A DNA stretch of 64,000 nt. Origin: Sphingomonas sp. TREG-RG-20F-R18-01 (GTDB lineage Bacteria; Pseudomonadota; Alphaproteobacteria; Sphingomonadales; Sphingomonadaceae). The notes under the pieces are model-generated. The model was given only the letters and a program-made list of their open reading frames with translations. It had not been told where the DNA came from and did no database searches. The position numbers were made by a program, and so were the translations under genes. The stretch spans positions 372,001-436,000 of the forward strand of contig NZ_JAKNQQ010000002.1 of NCBI RefSeq assembly GCF_022662475.1, in the 5' to 3' direction. This document shows positions 45,143 through 54,296 of the stretch, one piece after another (the stretch's first letter is position 1; every line of letters starts with the position of its first letter).

Positions 45143-46119
45143 TGCAAATCGCCCCTGAAGTCGCTGTCGATGTCGTAACAAATCGTGTTGAGCTTGATCG
45201 CGGCCTTGCCGTTCGACGTGCCGACGGTGCCGAGCGCGAGCCGGTCGCCGCCGACCATCACGGGCACGTCCGACCCGACGTTGATCGGGATCACGTCGCC
45301 TTCCTTGAGCCCCATCAGCAGGCTGAGCGAGACCATCGGCTCGGCGAGGACCGAGCGGATCGGGAAGCGTACGTCCATCACCGCGCGGGTGAGGCCGGTG
45401 CGCCAGCTTGGGTCGGGCTCGGCGGTCTTGCCGTGGACCTTGCCGGTCAGCGAAGGCCCGTGCGGCTTGAGCGCGGAGACCGGGTAGAGCAGGTCGAGGA
45501 AGACGGGCTTGGCGGTGCCCACCGCGATCCCGAAGCGCGTGATGACGAGCGCATCGTCCGCGTCGAGGTTCGCGAGCATCGCGGGGTTGAGCTCGACATG
45601 GCCGGGGGTGAAGGACAGGCGCGCGAGCGGTTCCCAGGCCGCGCGCATCGGTTCGGCGAGCAGCTTGCCGAGCTGGGTCACCATCACCTCCGCGGCGGGG
45701 GTGAATTCGGCAGGGAGCTCGGCAGGGGCGTGGCCGGTCCCGCCGAAGAACAGGTCGAGCAGTTCGAGCACGAACCGCCCGTCGAGGACGGCCAGCGCCT
45801 GGCCCGCGGGGGCGCTGCCGAGCGCCATCGTCATCGGCAGCCATGCGGTCAGCCCGTCGGGACGTTCCATCCGGTAATCGGCGAGCCGCTGGACGACGAG
45901 CGGCTCCGCCCAGGTGCGGCATTCGCGGCGCAGCAACGGCTCGAACACCCCGCGCACTCCGCGCGCGAGCCGCGCGGAGAGATGCTGGACGGTGTGCAGG
46001 TCGCCGAACGGATTGAGGTTGGTGGCCCCGAGCGCGACGTGCTGCGCACCCCCGCTCTTGGCTGCGCCTCGCGTCCGTTCGCGGCGTTCGTCCGCCGTCG
46101 CTGATGCCTTGTTAACCAT
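45139..46119 (-). CDS. fliM: Flagellar motor switch protein FliM, lacking the usual N-terminal CheY-binding peptide
   Basis: 326 residues. The middle domain has ELLDLFFGGTGHAPAE and the C-terminal SpoA domain PIRSVLAEPMVSLSLLMGLKEGDVI. FliM links FliG to FliN and binds phospho-CheY through an N-terminal LSQxEIDALL peptide. Here the N-terminus is instead basic and polar (NKASATADERRERTRGAAKS), with no EIDALL-like stretch, and fliL ends four bases upstream, leaving no room for it. The core also diverges from E. coli FliM. Context between fliL and fliN makes the identity firm. Confidence 0.88.
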   Translation of the reverse strand: MVNKASATADERRERTRGAAKSGGAQHVALGATNLNPFGDLHTVQHLSARLARGVRGVFEPLLRRECRTWAEPLVVQRLADYRMERPDGLTAWLPMTMALGSAPAGQALAVLDGRFVLELLDLFFGGTGHAPAELPAEFTPAAEVMVTQLGKLLAEPMRAAWEPLARLSFTPGHVELNPAMLANLDADDALVITRFGIAVGTAKPVFLDLLYPVSALKPHGPSLTGKVHGKTAEPDPSWRTGLTRAVMDVRFPIRSVLAEPMVSLSLLMGLKEGDVIPINVGSDVPVMVGGDRLALGTVGTSNGKAAIKLNTICYDIDSDFRGDLQ

Positions 46120-46122
46120 GGC

Positions 46123-46722
46123 TCACTGAACAACGAAACTGGTAAAGTAAACGTTACCGACGCCTCCAAATCCTTCTTTTTCCTTGAGCGTATCGTTGAT
46201 GGCCTTGGCCACGCGGCGTTCCAGCTGGCGCTTTCCGTCGCTGGTGAAGACCTGCTCCTCGGTGGTGTCGCCCAGCGCCATCAGGATCGACGAGCGCACC
46301 GCGATCTCGTTGGTCTTGATGTTCTGGATCACCGAATCGTCATAGGGCGTCGACACCGCGACCCCGACCTGGACGAAATGGACGCTGTCCTGCAGGTTGG
46401 AGGTGAACTCCTTGTCCATCGCGTAGTAATTCGAGGCATATTTGTCGCCGCCGGTGCCGATCGGCGGTTTGTTGCCCGCGGTCGCATGCGCATCGCCGCC
46501 TTCGCCACCCGCGCCGATCCGCTTCTGCTCGCTCTTGGGGACGAGGCGCGGGCCTTCGGGCTCGGAATGCTTGCCGCCGCCGCCGATAAACCCGGCGTTG
46601 ACCGCGAACAGCGTGCCGCCGACGCCGCCGCCGACCAGCGCCAGCAACCCGACGACGATCAGGATGATCTTCATCATCCCGCCCTTTTTCTTCTTGGTCT
46701 TCTCTTCGACGATCTCACTCAT
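46123..46722 (-). CDS. fliL: Flagellar basal-body protein FliL
   Basis: 199 residues. A Lys-rich cytoplasmic start (EKTKKKKGGMMK), one membrane helix with a Gly-rich end, a linker of about 70 residues, and the periplasmic FliL domain (FVQVGVAVSTPYDDSVIQNIK, FVVQ at the end). It surrounds stator units and supports torque. The linker is longer than in E. coli. Confidence 0.92.
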   Translation of the reverse strand: MSEIVEEKTKKKKGGMMKIILIVVGLLALVGGGVGGTLFAVNAGFIGGGGKHSEPEGPRLVPKSEQKRIGAGGEGGDAHATAGNKPPIGTGGDKYASNYYAMDKEFTSNLQDSVHFVQVGVAVSTPYDDSVIQNIKTNEIAVRSSILMALGDTTEEQVFTSDGKRQLERRVAKAINDTLKEKEGFGGVGNVYFTSFVVQ

Positions 46723-46740
46723 GCTCTGCTTCCTTGGGGG

Positions 46741-48783
46741 TTAGGCGAGGCGCTGGTCCTCGGGGGTTTCGGTGTCGCGCTGCGCCCGCGTTGATGCGCG
46801 GGGCGGCTGCTGCGGGGCGTTGGGGCGCGACTGGGACGGGTTCTGGGATTGCGGTTGCGACTGGGACTGGGACTGGGCTTGCGCCTGTCCCTGTTGGAGC
46901 GACGCGGATGTGCCCGGATTGGCGTCGGTCGCGACGCTGGTCCCGACGATCCGCACGCCGCGCTCGGCGGCGAGTTCGGTCAGGCGCGGCTGCGCGTCGG
47001 CGATGAGGGCGCGCGTGGCCTCATGCTCGGCGGTGAAGCTGACGTGAATCCGCTCGCCGACCTGCCGCACCGCGACGTCGACGCTGCCGAGCGCATCGGG
47101 GACCAGCCGGATCCGCGTATCGCGCGAATCGGCGCCGTCGCGGAGCACCTCGATATGGTCGATCATCCGCTGGACGCCGGTGTCCTGCGTCAGGTCGAGC
47201 GGCGCGCGCTGCGCGTCGCCAGTCGGCTGGACCGGGGTGGTGCTGCCGAGGTCGACGGCGGTGGTGAAGCCGAGCGGGGGCGTGGGGGATGCGGGGTCGG
47301 TACGCTCGGCTGCAGGGCGGTCGCGCCAGGTCGCCGCGGTGGCGAGCGCGGCGGCGAAGACCTGCGCGGCGGGTTGCGGGGTGGCGGAGACGGCGATCGG
47401 CGCCACGACGCTTCGGTCGAGGCGGACCGGCATGGTCTCGCTCCGCACGGGCGAGTCGGGCGCGGTGGCGGCGGTACGGCCGGCCAGGGCGTCGGCGGTC
47501 GTTGCGGCGACGCGCGCAAGCGGCGCGGTTGCCGCGGTGGCGGTGGCGGTCGCGGCTGTCGCTGGTTGCTGGGGCGAAGGTGCGTCGATGGCGGGCGGTC
47601 GTACTGTGGTGGACGACACTGGCGCGATTGGGGTCGCAGCCACCTCTGGCACAGGTACGATGGCCGGCGTTGCGCCCTGAACGGGGCTCTCGTCGCGCCC
47701 GGGATTGGGCAGCGCGCCGAGCGCGGCGAGAATGGCCTGGTCGGACGGCAACGCGCGGGCCGCGCGCGCCAAGACGCGCGGCGGCGCGCTTGCTGCGTCT
47801 TGCTCGGTTGCCGGAACAGCCGCTCCTTGCGTGCGCGACGCCGTGGGATCGGACAGGAGGGCGGGCGTGGCCTGCTCCTGCACCGCTGGTGGCGTCGCAT
47901 CGGTCTGCGCCGAGCGTGCCGGCGTGCGACCCGGGCGGTCGACAGCGGGTGCCGCGAGCTCCTGCCCGGCCTGGGCGATCATCGGCGGGGCCGGGAGCAT
48001 CGCAACTGCCGGTCTGGCGGCGGGTCCGGCAACGGATGCAACGGTGCCTTGCTGGCGGGCGTCCGGCTCCGAGGCGACCCGCTCGGGCGCAGCGCTCGCC
48101 GGCGCGGGAACGGTTGTCAGCGGCACCGCCGGGAGCGGTAGCGGTGCGCTCGCCGTACCATCCGGTGTGGACGGCAAGACGACCGGGCCGTCCGTCGCCG
48201 CCTCGGGGAACGCCGCCACGTCCTCCGTATGCTCGCGGGGAGACTTCGCGACCGACGCCGTGGTCGATCCCCGCGCGGGCTTGGCGGCGGCGGATGTCGT
48301 TACCTGGGCGGCGGCGCGCTCGAGCGCGGTGCGCAAAGGTACGGAGGTGCGGGGCGGTGTCGCTGCCCCGACGACGGCCGCGCGCCACGCCGGGTTGGCG
48401 AGAAACCGGACCGCGGGCTCGGCAGGCACTGCGTTGCCGTCGTCGGCAAGCGCTTGCCGGTCGGTGATGCCGGTGGCCAGCAGCTTGCCGTTTGGCAGCG
48501 GTCCGACCAGACCTAGGATGGGGAGCGGTTGTGCGGCGTCGGGCAGCGCGACCGCCCCCAAGGCGGGCGTGGCGGCGGGCGTGGCGGCGGGCGTGGCGGC
48601 GGGCGTGGCGGCGGGAATGGTGGCGGACGGCACGACCGACGTCGTACTCGCCAGCATGTCTCCGAGCGTCTGCGCGAACTGCGCTGCCATGCCGGGCACG
48701 CCTGACACCGACGCGGGCGCCGCGGGGGCGAGCGGCGATGCCGAGGGGGCGGTCGGGAACGGCAGGGTGGTCAGGTCGGTCAT
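46741..48783 (-). CDS. fliK: Flagellar hook-length control protein FliK
   Basis: About 680 residues. A long Ala/Pro/Thr-rich region of low complexity (about 530 residues) leads to the C-terminal FliK domain (RIRLVPDALGSVDVAVRQVGERIHVSFTAE) and a Gln/Ser tail (QAQAQSQSQSQPQSQ). FliK is the secreted ruler that sets hook length and triggers the FlhB switch. ATG 48783 is used; a GTG at 48813 would add 10 residues. A 12-bp tandem repeat lies near the N-terminus. Confidence 0.88.
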   Translation of the reverse strand: MTDLTTLPFPTAPSASPLAPAAPASVSGVPGMAAQFAQTLGDMLASTTSVVPSATIPAATPAATPAATPAATPALGAVALPDAAQPLPILGLVGPLPNGKLLATGITDRQALADDGNAVPAEPAVRFLANPAWRAAVVGAATPPRTSVPLRTALERAAAQVTTSAAAKPARGSTTASVAKSPREHTEDVAAFPEAATDGPVVLPSTPDGTASAPLPLPAVPLTTVPAPASAAPERVASEPDARQQGTVASVAGPAARPAVAMLPAPPMIAQAGQELAAPAVDRPGRTPARSAQTDATPPAVQEQATPALLSDPTASRTQGAAVPATEQDAASAPPRVLARAARALPSDQAILAALGALPNPGRDESPVQGATPAIVPVPEVAATPIAPVSSTTVRPPAIDAPSPQQPATAATATATAATAPLARVAATTADALAGRTAATAPDSPVRSETMPVRLDRSVVAPIAVSATPQPAAQVFAAALATAATWRDRPAAERTDPASPTPPLGFTTAVDLGSTTPVQPTGDAQRAPLDLTQDTGVQRMIDHIEVLRDGADSRDTRIRLVPDALGSVDVAVRQVGERIHVSFTAEHEATRALIADAQPRLTELAAERGVRIVGTSVATDANPGTSASLQQGQAQAQSQSQSQPQSQNPSQSRPNAPQQPPRASTRAQRDTETPEDQRLA
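48563..48618. repeat. 12-bp tandem repeat inside fliK
   Basis: At least four copies of GCGGGCGTGGCG with a degenerate one beside them, encoding repeated Ala-Ala-Thr-Pro in FliK. The unit is a multiple of three, so copy changes would lengthen or shorten the ruler without frameshift. Confidence 0.85.
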
Positions 48784-48824
48784 GCAGGCATCCAGCGGGG
48801 CCGGAAGCGGCACCCGTCAGCGGT

Positions 48825-49241
48825 TCAGCAAGGATCGTGCCGGATCACGCGCGCGGGCGGCATCGCCTCCATCGCGCGCAATTCCTTGAGCGCGGCCTCG
48901 GCATCCGCGCGTGCGATCAGTTTCTCGATCGCGCTCTGGTCGCGGCGCGCTTCGCGCGTGGCTTCGGCGGCGCGGGTGGCGACCGCTTGCGCTGCGCGCA
49001 GGCGCCCCTCGGCGGCTTCGGCGGAGCGGTGGAGGCGTTCGCGGAAATGCGCGGCGGCGCCGAGCGCGGACGCGCCGATTGGCGCGACCGTCGGCGCGAC
49101 GTTCTCGGACAGCTGGACGATGCGACCGTGGAGCGTCGTCTCGGCGTGCGCCTTGTCGCGCGCACGCGCTTCGTCGGCCTGGACGAGCCCGAGTTGCAGC
49201 GTGCGGACGCGGAGCAGCCGGTCGAGCTTGGACTTAGGCAT
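48825..49241 (-). CDS. fliJ: Flagellar export protein FliJ
   Basis: 138 residues, nearly all charged helix of coiled-coil type (LDRLLRVRTLQLGLVQADEARARDKAHAE), the FliJ pattern. It is the stalk of the FliI ATPase complex. It overlaps the fliI stop by eight bases. Identity relies on position plus the coiled-coil character. Confidence 0.85.
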   Translation of the reverse strand: MPKSKLDRLLRVRTLQLGLVQADEARARDKAHAETTLHGRIVQLSENVAPTVAPIGASALGAAAHFRERLHRSAEAAEGRLRAAQAVATRAAEATREARRDQSAIEKLIARADAEAALKELRAMEAMPPARVIRHDPC

Positions 49242-50562
49242 CGCCGAACACGCCGATCAGTTCGATCGCCGAATCGCCGAGCGAGACGGTCTCGTCCGGA
49301 TCCTGCTTGATATATTCGAGCACCGCCGGGTGGCACGCGATCGCGGCGTCGATTGCCGGATCCGCGCCCGAGCGATAGGCGCCCATCAGCACGAGATCGC
49401 GATTCTCCTCATAGGTCGCAAGGTGGCGGCGGAGCACACGCGCGGCGCGCTGGTGCGGCTTGTCGACGATGTCGGTCATCACGCGGCTGACCGAGGGGCC
49501 GAGGTCGATCGCGGGATAGACGCCGCGTTCGGCGAGTTGCCGCGAGAGCACGATATGCCCGTCGAGGATCGAGCGCGCGCTGTCGACCACGGGATCGTTG
49601 CCGTCGTCGCCATCCGCCAGCACGGTGTAGATCGCGGTGATCGACCCGCCGCTGTGGACGTCGACGCCCGCGCGTTCGATGAGGTTCGGAAGCATCGCGA
49701 TCGCGGACGGTGGATAGCCGCGCGCCGAGGCGGGCTCGCCCAGCGCAAGCCCGATCTCGCGCCCGGCGTGCGCGACGCGGGTGAGCGAGTCCATGATGAG
49801 CAGGACCTTCTTGCCCTCGGCGCGAAACGCCTCGGCAATCGCGTGGGTGCGCAAGGCGCCGCGGATGCGCAGCACCGGCGAATGGTTGGCGGGCACCGCG
49901 ACCACCACCGAGCGCGCGCGCGCCGCGCCAGCGACCTTGGTTTCGAGGAAGTCGGCGACTTCGCGGCTGCGCTCGCCGATCAGGCCGATGACGACGACAT
50001 CGGCTTGCGCTGCGCGGACGATCATCCCGAGCAGCACCGACTTGCCGACGCCCGAACCCGCCATGATCCCGATCCGCTGGCCCTGCCCGACGGTGAGCAA
50101 CCCGTTGATCGCGCGGACGCCGACATCAAGCGGCTCGAGCACGCGCCCGCGATCGAGCGGCGACTGCATCTTCCCCGCGAGCGGCCAGCGCCCGGCACCG
50201 CGGATCGGGCCGAGCCCGTCGATCGGCTTGCCGGTGCCATCGACCACGCGCCCGAGCAGCGCCGCGCCGACCTCCGCCTCGCCCGGCGCGCCGAGCGGAC
50301 GGACCGGGGCTTGTGGGAGCAAGGCCGCGGGGCCACCGAGGTTCATCAACAGCGTGCGCCCGTTGCGGAAGCCGATCACCTCGGCCTCGACCGCGGCGGT
50401 GCGGTCGCCGACCTGGCAGACGGTGCCGACGGGGACGGTGAGGCCGACCGCTTCCATCAGGAGGCCGTCGAACGAGGCGAGGCGGCCCGAGACCTTGGGG
50501 CGCGGCGTGAAATCGGGGACGACGAGCGCGTCGAGATAGTCGCCGGTGAAACGGTTCAGCAT
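49234..50562 (-). CDS. fliI: Flagellum-specific export ATPase FliI
   Basis: 442 residues. Walker A is GSGVGKS (169-175), Walker B VLLIMDSLTRVAHA, and the P-loop neighbours GQRIGIMAG and RAINGLLTVGQGQ match FliI. Related to F1 beta subunits; it couples ATP hydrolysis to substrate unfolding at the export gate. 253 bp of repeats separate it from fliH. Confidence 0.96.
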   Translation of the reverse strand: MLNRFTGDYLDALVVPDFTPRPKVSGRLASFDGLLMEAVGLTVPVGTVCQVGDRTAAVEAEVIGFRNGRTLLMNLGGPAALLPQAPVRPLGAPGEAEVGAALLGRVVDGTGKPIDGLGPIRGAGRWPLAGKMQSPLDRGRVLEPLDVGVRAINGLLTVGQGQRIGIMAGSGVGKSVLLGMIVRAAQADVVVIGLIGERSREVADFLETKVAGAARARSVVVAVPANHSPVLRIRGALRTHAIAEAFRAEGKKVLLIMDSLTRVAHAGREIGLALGEPASARGYPPSAIAMLPNLIERAGVDVHSGGSITAIYTVLADGDDGNDPVVDSARSILDGHIVLSRQLAERGVYPAIDLGPSVSRVMTDIVDKPHQRAARVLRRHLATYEENRDLVLMGAYRSGADPAIDAAIACHPAVLEYIKQDPDETVSLGDSAIELIGVFGDA

Positions 50563-50585
50563 GTGGCGGGACCTTGGGCGGGCGG

Positions 50586-50766
50586 GGCTTCGACTGCGCT
50601 CAGCCCGAACGGGTTAGAGGGGGTGCCCCCATACGGAACAGGTCGAAGTACCGGGATAAGGCCCTTCCCATTCCCGTTTGCCCTGAGCGAAGTCGAAGGG
50701 GCCCGTGCAGCAGAAAGCGAGGTGTGTGGTCCGGGCAGGGCTTCGACTTCGCTCAGCCCGAACGGT
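50586..50766. repeat. Three family D repeat units between fliH and fliI
   Basis: Units at 50586-50612 (GGCTTCGACTGCGCTCAGCC...), about 50680-50701 (CCTGAGCGAAGTCGAAGG, opposite orientation) and 50740-50766 (GGCTTCGACTTCGCTCAGCC...). Neighbouring units can pair in alternative ways. No gene is seen in 50563-50815. Confidence 0.7.
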
Positions 50767-50815
50767 TTGGGGGTGCGTGCGACACGTGCGGCACGACCTG
50801 ACAAAGACCGAGCCA

Positions 50816-51553
50816 TCAGTGCGTTGGCACCGCGACGCGGTCGATCGCCGCGCCGAGCTGTTCGATCCACAATTCGGGGCCGTCCTCGACGATCGTCGAC
50901 GCGCTTTCCAGCAGGAACGATCCGCGCGTGATCGCCGCGTCCCCCACCGCAAACACCTGCTTGGGCAATTTGCCCTCGAGCAGCGCGACGTCCGCGGGGT
51001 TGACCCGGAGCATCGCGGATTCGGTGCCGTCGCTGAGCAGATCCGCCGCGGAATCGATCCGTCGTGCGAGCAGTTCGGGCGAAATCCCGACTTCGCCGAC
51101 GATCTGCGTGACGAGGAACATCACGGTCTGGCGCAAGCGGCGCGCGGTCGCCTCGCGGTCGAAGCGTTCGCCCGCCTGAAGCGCGGCGGCGAGTTCGGTC
51201 AGCAGGCGGTGGTCGCGCTCGACGTTGGCGGCGACTTCGGCAAGCGCGGCGTCCATGCCCTCGGCATAGCCCGCCGCGTGTGCCGCCAGCACCGGATCGA
51301 CGAACGGCGTAGTCGGCGTGGCCTCGGCATCGAACGGGTCCCAGCCCTCGGTCGGATTGGCATCGGGATCGGCGGGGGAAAAGTGGCGCGGCCCCTCGGG
51401 CCTCGCCGCAAAGACGACCGGCCCGGCACGACCACCCGCGCGTTCGCGGAGATCGGCCGCGGCGAAGCCCCCGACGCGCGGTGCGAAGGCGGCTTTCAGG
51501 GCATCCGCAATCCCCTGGCTGCGCGGCGAGAAACCGGCGACGAACTCAGACAT
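50816..51553 (-). CDS. fliH: Flagellar assembly protein FliH
   Basis: 245 residues. The N-terminal half is Pro/Asp-rich; the middle has AAGYAEGMDAALAEVAANVERDH and the C-terminus the FliH/HrpE-type domain (LLARRIDSAADLLSDG, VNPADVALLEG). It binds and restrains FliI. ATG 51553 has GGGAGGA upstream; it overlaps the fliG end by eight bases. Confidence 0.87.
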   Translation of the reverse strand: MSEFVAGFSPRSQGIADALKAAFAPRVGGFAAADLRERAGGRAGPVVFAARPEGPRHFSPADPDANPTEGWDPFDAEATPTTPFVDPVLAAHAAGYAEGMDAALAEVAANVERDHRLLTELAAALQAGERFDREATARRLRQTVMFLVTQIVGEVGISPELLARRIDSAADLLSDGTESAMLRVNPADVALLEGKLPKQVFAVGDAAITRGSFLLESASTIVEDGPELWIEQLGAAIDRVAVPTH

Positions 51554-52556
51554 AATCGTCCTCCCCGCCACCCATCTGGATCGTCCCGTCCTTGGCGAGA
51601 TTGCGCGCGATCTGGATGATGATCTTCTGCGCGTCGAGGACTTCGGACAGCTTCATCGGGCCGCGCGATTCCATCTCGTCGCGGATGCCGTCGGCGGCGC
51701 GGCTCGACATGCAGCCGAGGAAGCGCGCGCGAATGCTTTCGTCGACGCCCTTCAAGGCGCGCGTCAGCACGTCGCTGTCGATGTTGCGGATCAGCGTGCC
51801 GAGATTCTTGTCGTCGAGCTCGAGCAGGTTGTCGAAGACGAACATCGCCTCCTCGATCGCCTTGGCGACGTCGCGGTCGATCTTGAACAATTTGGGCATG
51901 ACGCGCAGCTCGGTCGCCTTGCGCCCGCTCGACAGGATCTTCGCGGCGTCCTTGGTCCCGCCGAGCGTGACGCCCGCCTGCGCCTTGCCGGTGCCGGTGC
52001 GGTTGGCGAGCATGGTCTTGAGCGTCTCCACCGCCTCGGGCGTGATCGGCCCCAGTCGCGCGAGCCGGTGGAGGATGTCGGGCTGGATCGCATCGGGCAT
52101 CATCTCGAGGACTTGCGCCCCGATCGTCGGGTCGAGATTGGCGATCAGGACGGCGGCGATCTGGGGATGTTCCTTGTCGATCATCGCGGCGATCTCGCCG
52201 GCGTCGAGCCAGTTGAGCAGGTCGAGCTGGCACGCGTCCTCGACCGGCACGATCCGCGCGAGCACGCTGTCGGCTTTTTCCTGGCCAAGCGCGCGCGTCA
52301 TCACCGCCTCGATCCGCGGGCGCGGGTCGAAGCCGATCGCGGTGCGCTCGCGCGCGTGGCCGACGAAATCGTCGAGCACGTCGGCGACTTCGGCTTCACT
52401 GACGTCCGCCACCGCGAACATCGCCTTGCCGAGCTGGCGGACTTCCTCGGGATCGAGCTTCTGCAGGATCGCCGCGGCTTCCTCCTCGCCGACGAGCATC
52501 ATCAGCACCGCAGCACGTTCGACTCCGCTATAGCTGCGGACTACCGCGGTGCTCAT
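51546..52556 (-). CDS. fliG: Flagellar motor switch protein FliG
   Basis: 336 residues. The N-terminal FliF-binding domain (VERAAVLMMLVGEEEAAAILQKL), the middle EHPQIAAVLIANLDP motif with its conserved Glu-His-Pro, and the C-terminal torque helix region NLGTLIRNIDSDVLTRALKG are complete. It transmits stator force to the MS ring. The start overlaps the fliF stop (ATGA). Confidence 0.97.
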   Translation of the reverse strand: MSTAVVRSYSGVERAAVLMMLVGEEEAAAILQKLDPEEVRQLGKAMFAVADVSEAEVADVLDDFVGHARERTAIGFDPRPRIEAVMTRALGQEKADSVLARIVPVEDACQLDLLNWLDAGEIAAMIDKEHPQIAAVLIANLDPTIGAQVLEMMPDAIQPDILHRLARLGPITPEAVETLKTMLANRTGTGKAQAGVTLGGTKDAAKILSSGRKATELRVMPKLFKIDRDVAKAIEEAMFVFDNLLELDDKNLGTLIRNIDSDVLTRALKGVDESIRARFLGCMSSRAADGIRDEMESRGPMKLSEVLDAQKIIIQIARNLAKDGTIQMGGGEDDYV

Positions 52557-54295
52557 GACTTGATCATGTCGCGGACCGCGAGCGCGGCGCGCGCGGGATT
52601 GTCACGGGTGAAGCCACGGACCATCCCGATCCGCTCGTCATAGCTGCGCGCGCCTTCGAGCGCGTCGATCGTGACCGGCTCGCCCGTTTCCGGGCCTGCG
52701 GGCCCGCCGCCCTGCGCTTCGCCGAGCAGGTCGCGTGGCTGGCCGGTCTGGCTGGCGGCGGTGTCCTCGCCCTTCTTCTTCGAGATCGCCTTGACCAGCG
52801 GCCGGACGCCGAGCAGCAGCACCAGCAGCGCGACGACGATCGCGGTGAGGTTGCGCGCGACGACGGGGAGCCAGCCCGCCTCATACCAAGGCTGCTTGTC
52901 GTCGAGCGCCGACGCGCCCGCGAACTTGCGGCTGATGACGGTGACGACGTCGCCGCGCTGCTGGTTGTAGCCGACCGCGCTTTGGACGAGCTGCGTGATC
53001 TGCTGGATCTCGACCGTCCCGCGCGGCTTGCCGGTCTCGGGATCGCGGAGCAGCACTGCGACCGACAGATGCGAGATCGCGCCGGGGGCGGTGCGGCTGA
53101 CCGACACTTCCTTGCCGAGATCGTAGGCGCGCGAATATTGGTCGCTGGCCTTGAGCGCATCGCTGACCGCGCCAGCCGCTGCAGCGGCGGGACCGGTCGC
53201 CGCGCCGGGGGCAGCCGCTGCCGGAGCACCGGGCGCACCGGGGGTGGGGGCGGGCTGCGGTGCGCTCAGCGTCGAGGCGGGCGGCGGGGTGTTGGACAGC
53301 GCGCCGGGGATGCCGCCGGGGGCCTGCCCGCCGTCCTTGCCGTTGCTGGTCCACTGGCCCTGCTCGACGCGCAGCGCGCCCGCCTTGTCGTAGCTTTCCT
53401 TGGTCGCCTGAGTCTCGTTGAGATCGACGTCGGCCTGGACTTCGGTGGTGAAATTGCCCGCGCCGATCAACGGGGTGAGCAATTGGACGATCTGCGCGCG
53501 ATACTTTTCCTCGACGCGACGCTGGAGCGCGATGCGCTCGTCGCTCGCCGCGCTGGTGGCGCTTTCGTTCGCGCCCTTGGTCAGCAGGCCGCCCATCTGG
53601 TCGACGATCGTGACGTTCTCGGGCTTCATCCCAGGCACCGACGAGGCGACGAGGTTGATGATCGAGGAGACCTGCGCGTCGCCGAGACTCCGCCCGGGCT
53701 GGAGCTTGACGATCACCGAGGCGGACGGCGCGGCATTGTCGCGCACGAACACCGAGGCTTCGGGGGTGGCAAGATGGACGCGCGCCTCGGCGATCGCGTC
53801 GATCTCCTGGATCGAGCGGGCGAGCTCGGTTTCGCGGGCCTGGCGGAGGCGTTCGCCCTCGACCGCGCGCGACACGCCCATCGGGAGGTTGTCGAGGATC
53901 TGGTAGCCGCCGGGGGCTGCCTTGGGCAGACCTTGGCCCGCCAGCAGGATGCGCGCGCGCGAGAAGTCCTCCTCGTTGACGGTCACCGCGCCGGTCGAAT
54001 CGTCGATGTGCGACTTGATGTTGGCGGTGGTCAGCGCGGTCGTGACCGCGCCCTTGTCGGCATCGGACAGCCCGGAGAACAACGTCTTCTGCGTCGGCGT
54101 TGCGAGCATCATCCACGCGGCGGCTGCGGTGGCGAGCAGGCCGACGAGCAAGACCATCGGCAGGCTGCGACGGACCGCGGGCTGCGCGAGCAGGCCCTGC
54201 ATCTGCGCGAGCGGATTGGCGAACCGCTCAGGAACAAGCGACGCGACGCCGCTGGGGAGCTGCGGCTGGGGCGAGGGGGTGAGGGCGTTGCTCAT
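52553..54295 (-). CDS. fliF: Flagellar MS-ring protein FliF
   Basis: 580 residues, two membrane helices (near residue 50 and near 465). VLFSGLSDADKGAVTTALT, the ring-building domain with PGGYQILDNLPMGVSR, and the C-terminal FliG-binding end (VRGFTRDNPARAALAVRDMI) are visible. A Pro/Ala-rich insert lies near residues 335-375. It forms the base on which the motor assembles. Confidence 0.96.
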   Translation of the reverse strand: MSNALTPSPQPQLPSGVASLVPERFANPLAQMQGLLAQPAVRRSLPMVLLVGLLATAAAAWMMLATPTQKTLFSGLSDADKGAVTTALTTANIKSHIDDSTGAVTVNEEDFSRARILLAGQGLPKAAPGGYQILDNLPMGVSRAVEGERLRQARETELARSIQEIDAIAEARVHLATPEASVFVRDNAAPSASVIVKLQPGRSLGDAQVSSIINLVASSVPGMKPENVTIVDQMGGLLTKGANESATSAASDERIALQRRVEEKYRAQIVQLLTPLIGAGNFTTEVQADVDLNETQATKESYDKAGALRVEQGQWTSNGKDGGQAPGGIPGALSNTPPPASTLSAPQPAPTPGAPGAPAAAAPGAATGPAAAAAGAVSDALKASDQYSRAYDLGKEVSVSRTAPGAISHLSVAVLLRDPETGKPRGTVEIQQITQLVQSAVGYNQQRGDVVTVISRKFAGASALDDKQPWYEAGWLPVVARNLTAIVVALLVLLLGVRPLVKAISKKKGEDTAASQTGQPRDLLGEAQGGGPAGPETGEPVTIDALEGARSYDERIGMVRGFTRDNPARAALAVRDMIKS

Positions 54296-54296
54296 G

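Noticed and set aside
48563..48618. Frameshift-type phase-variation tract in fliK
   Set aside because: The unit is 12 bp, so copy change keeps the reading frame; it can only alter length.
48886..50931. 681-residue plus-strand open frame opposite fliJ and fliI
   Set aside because: It is antisense to FliI with complete Walker motifs and continues through repeats; not a gene.
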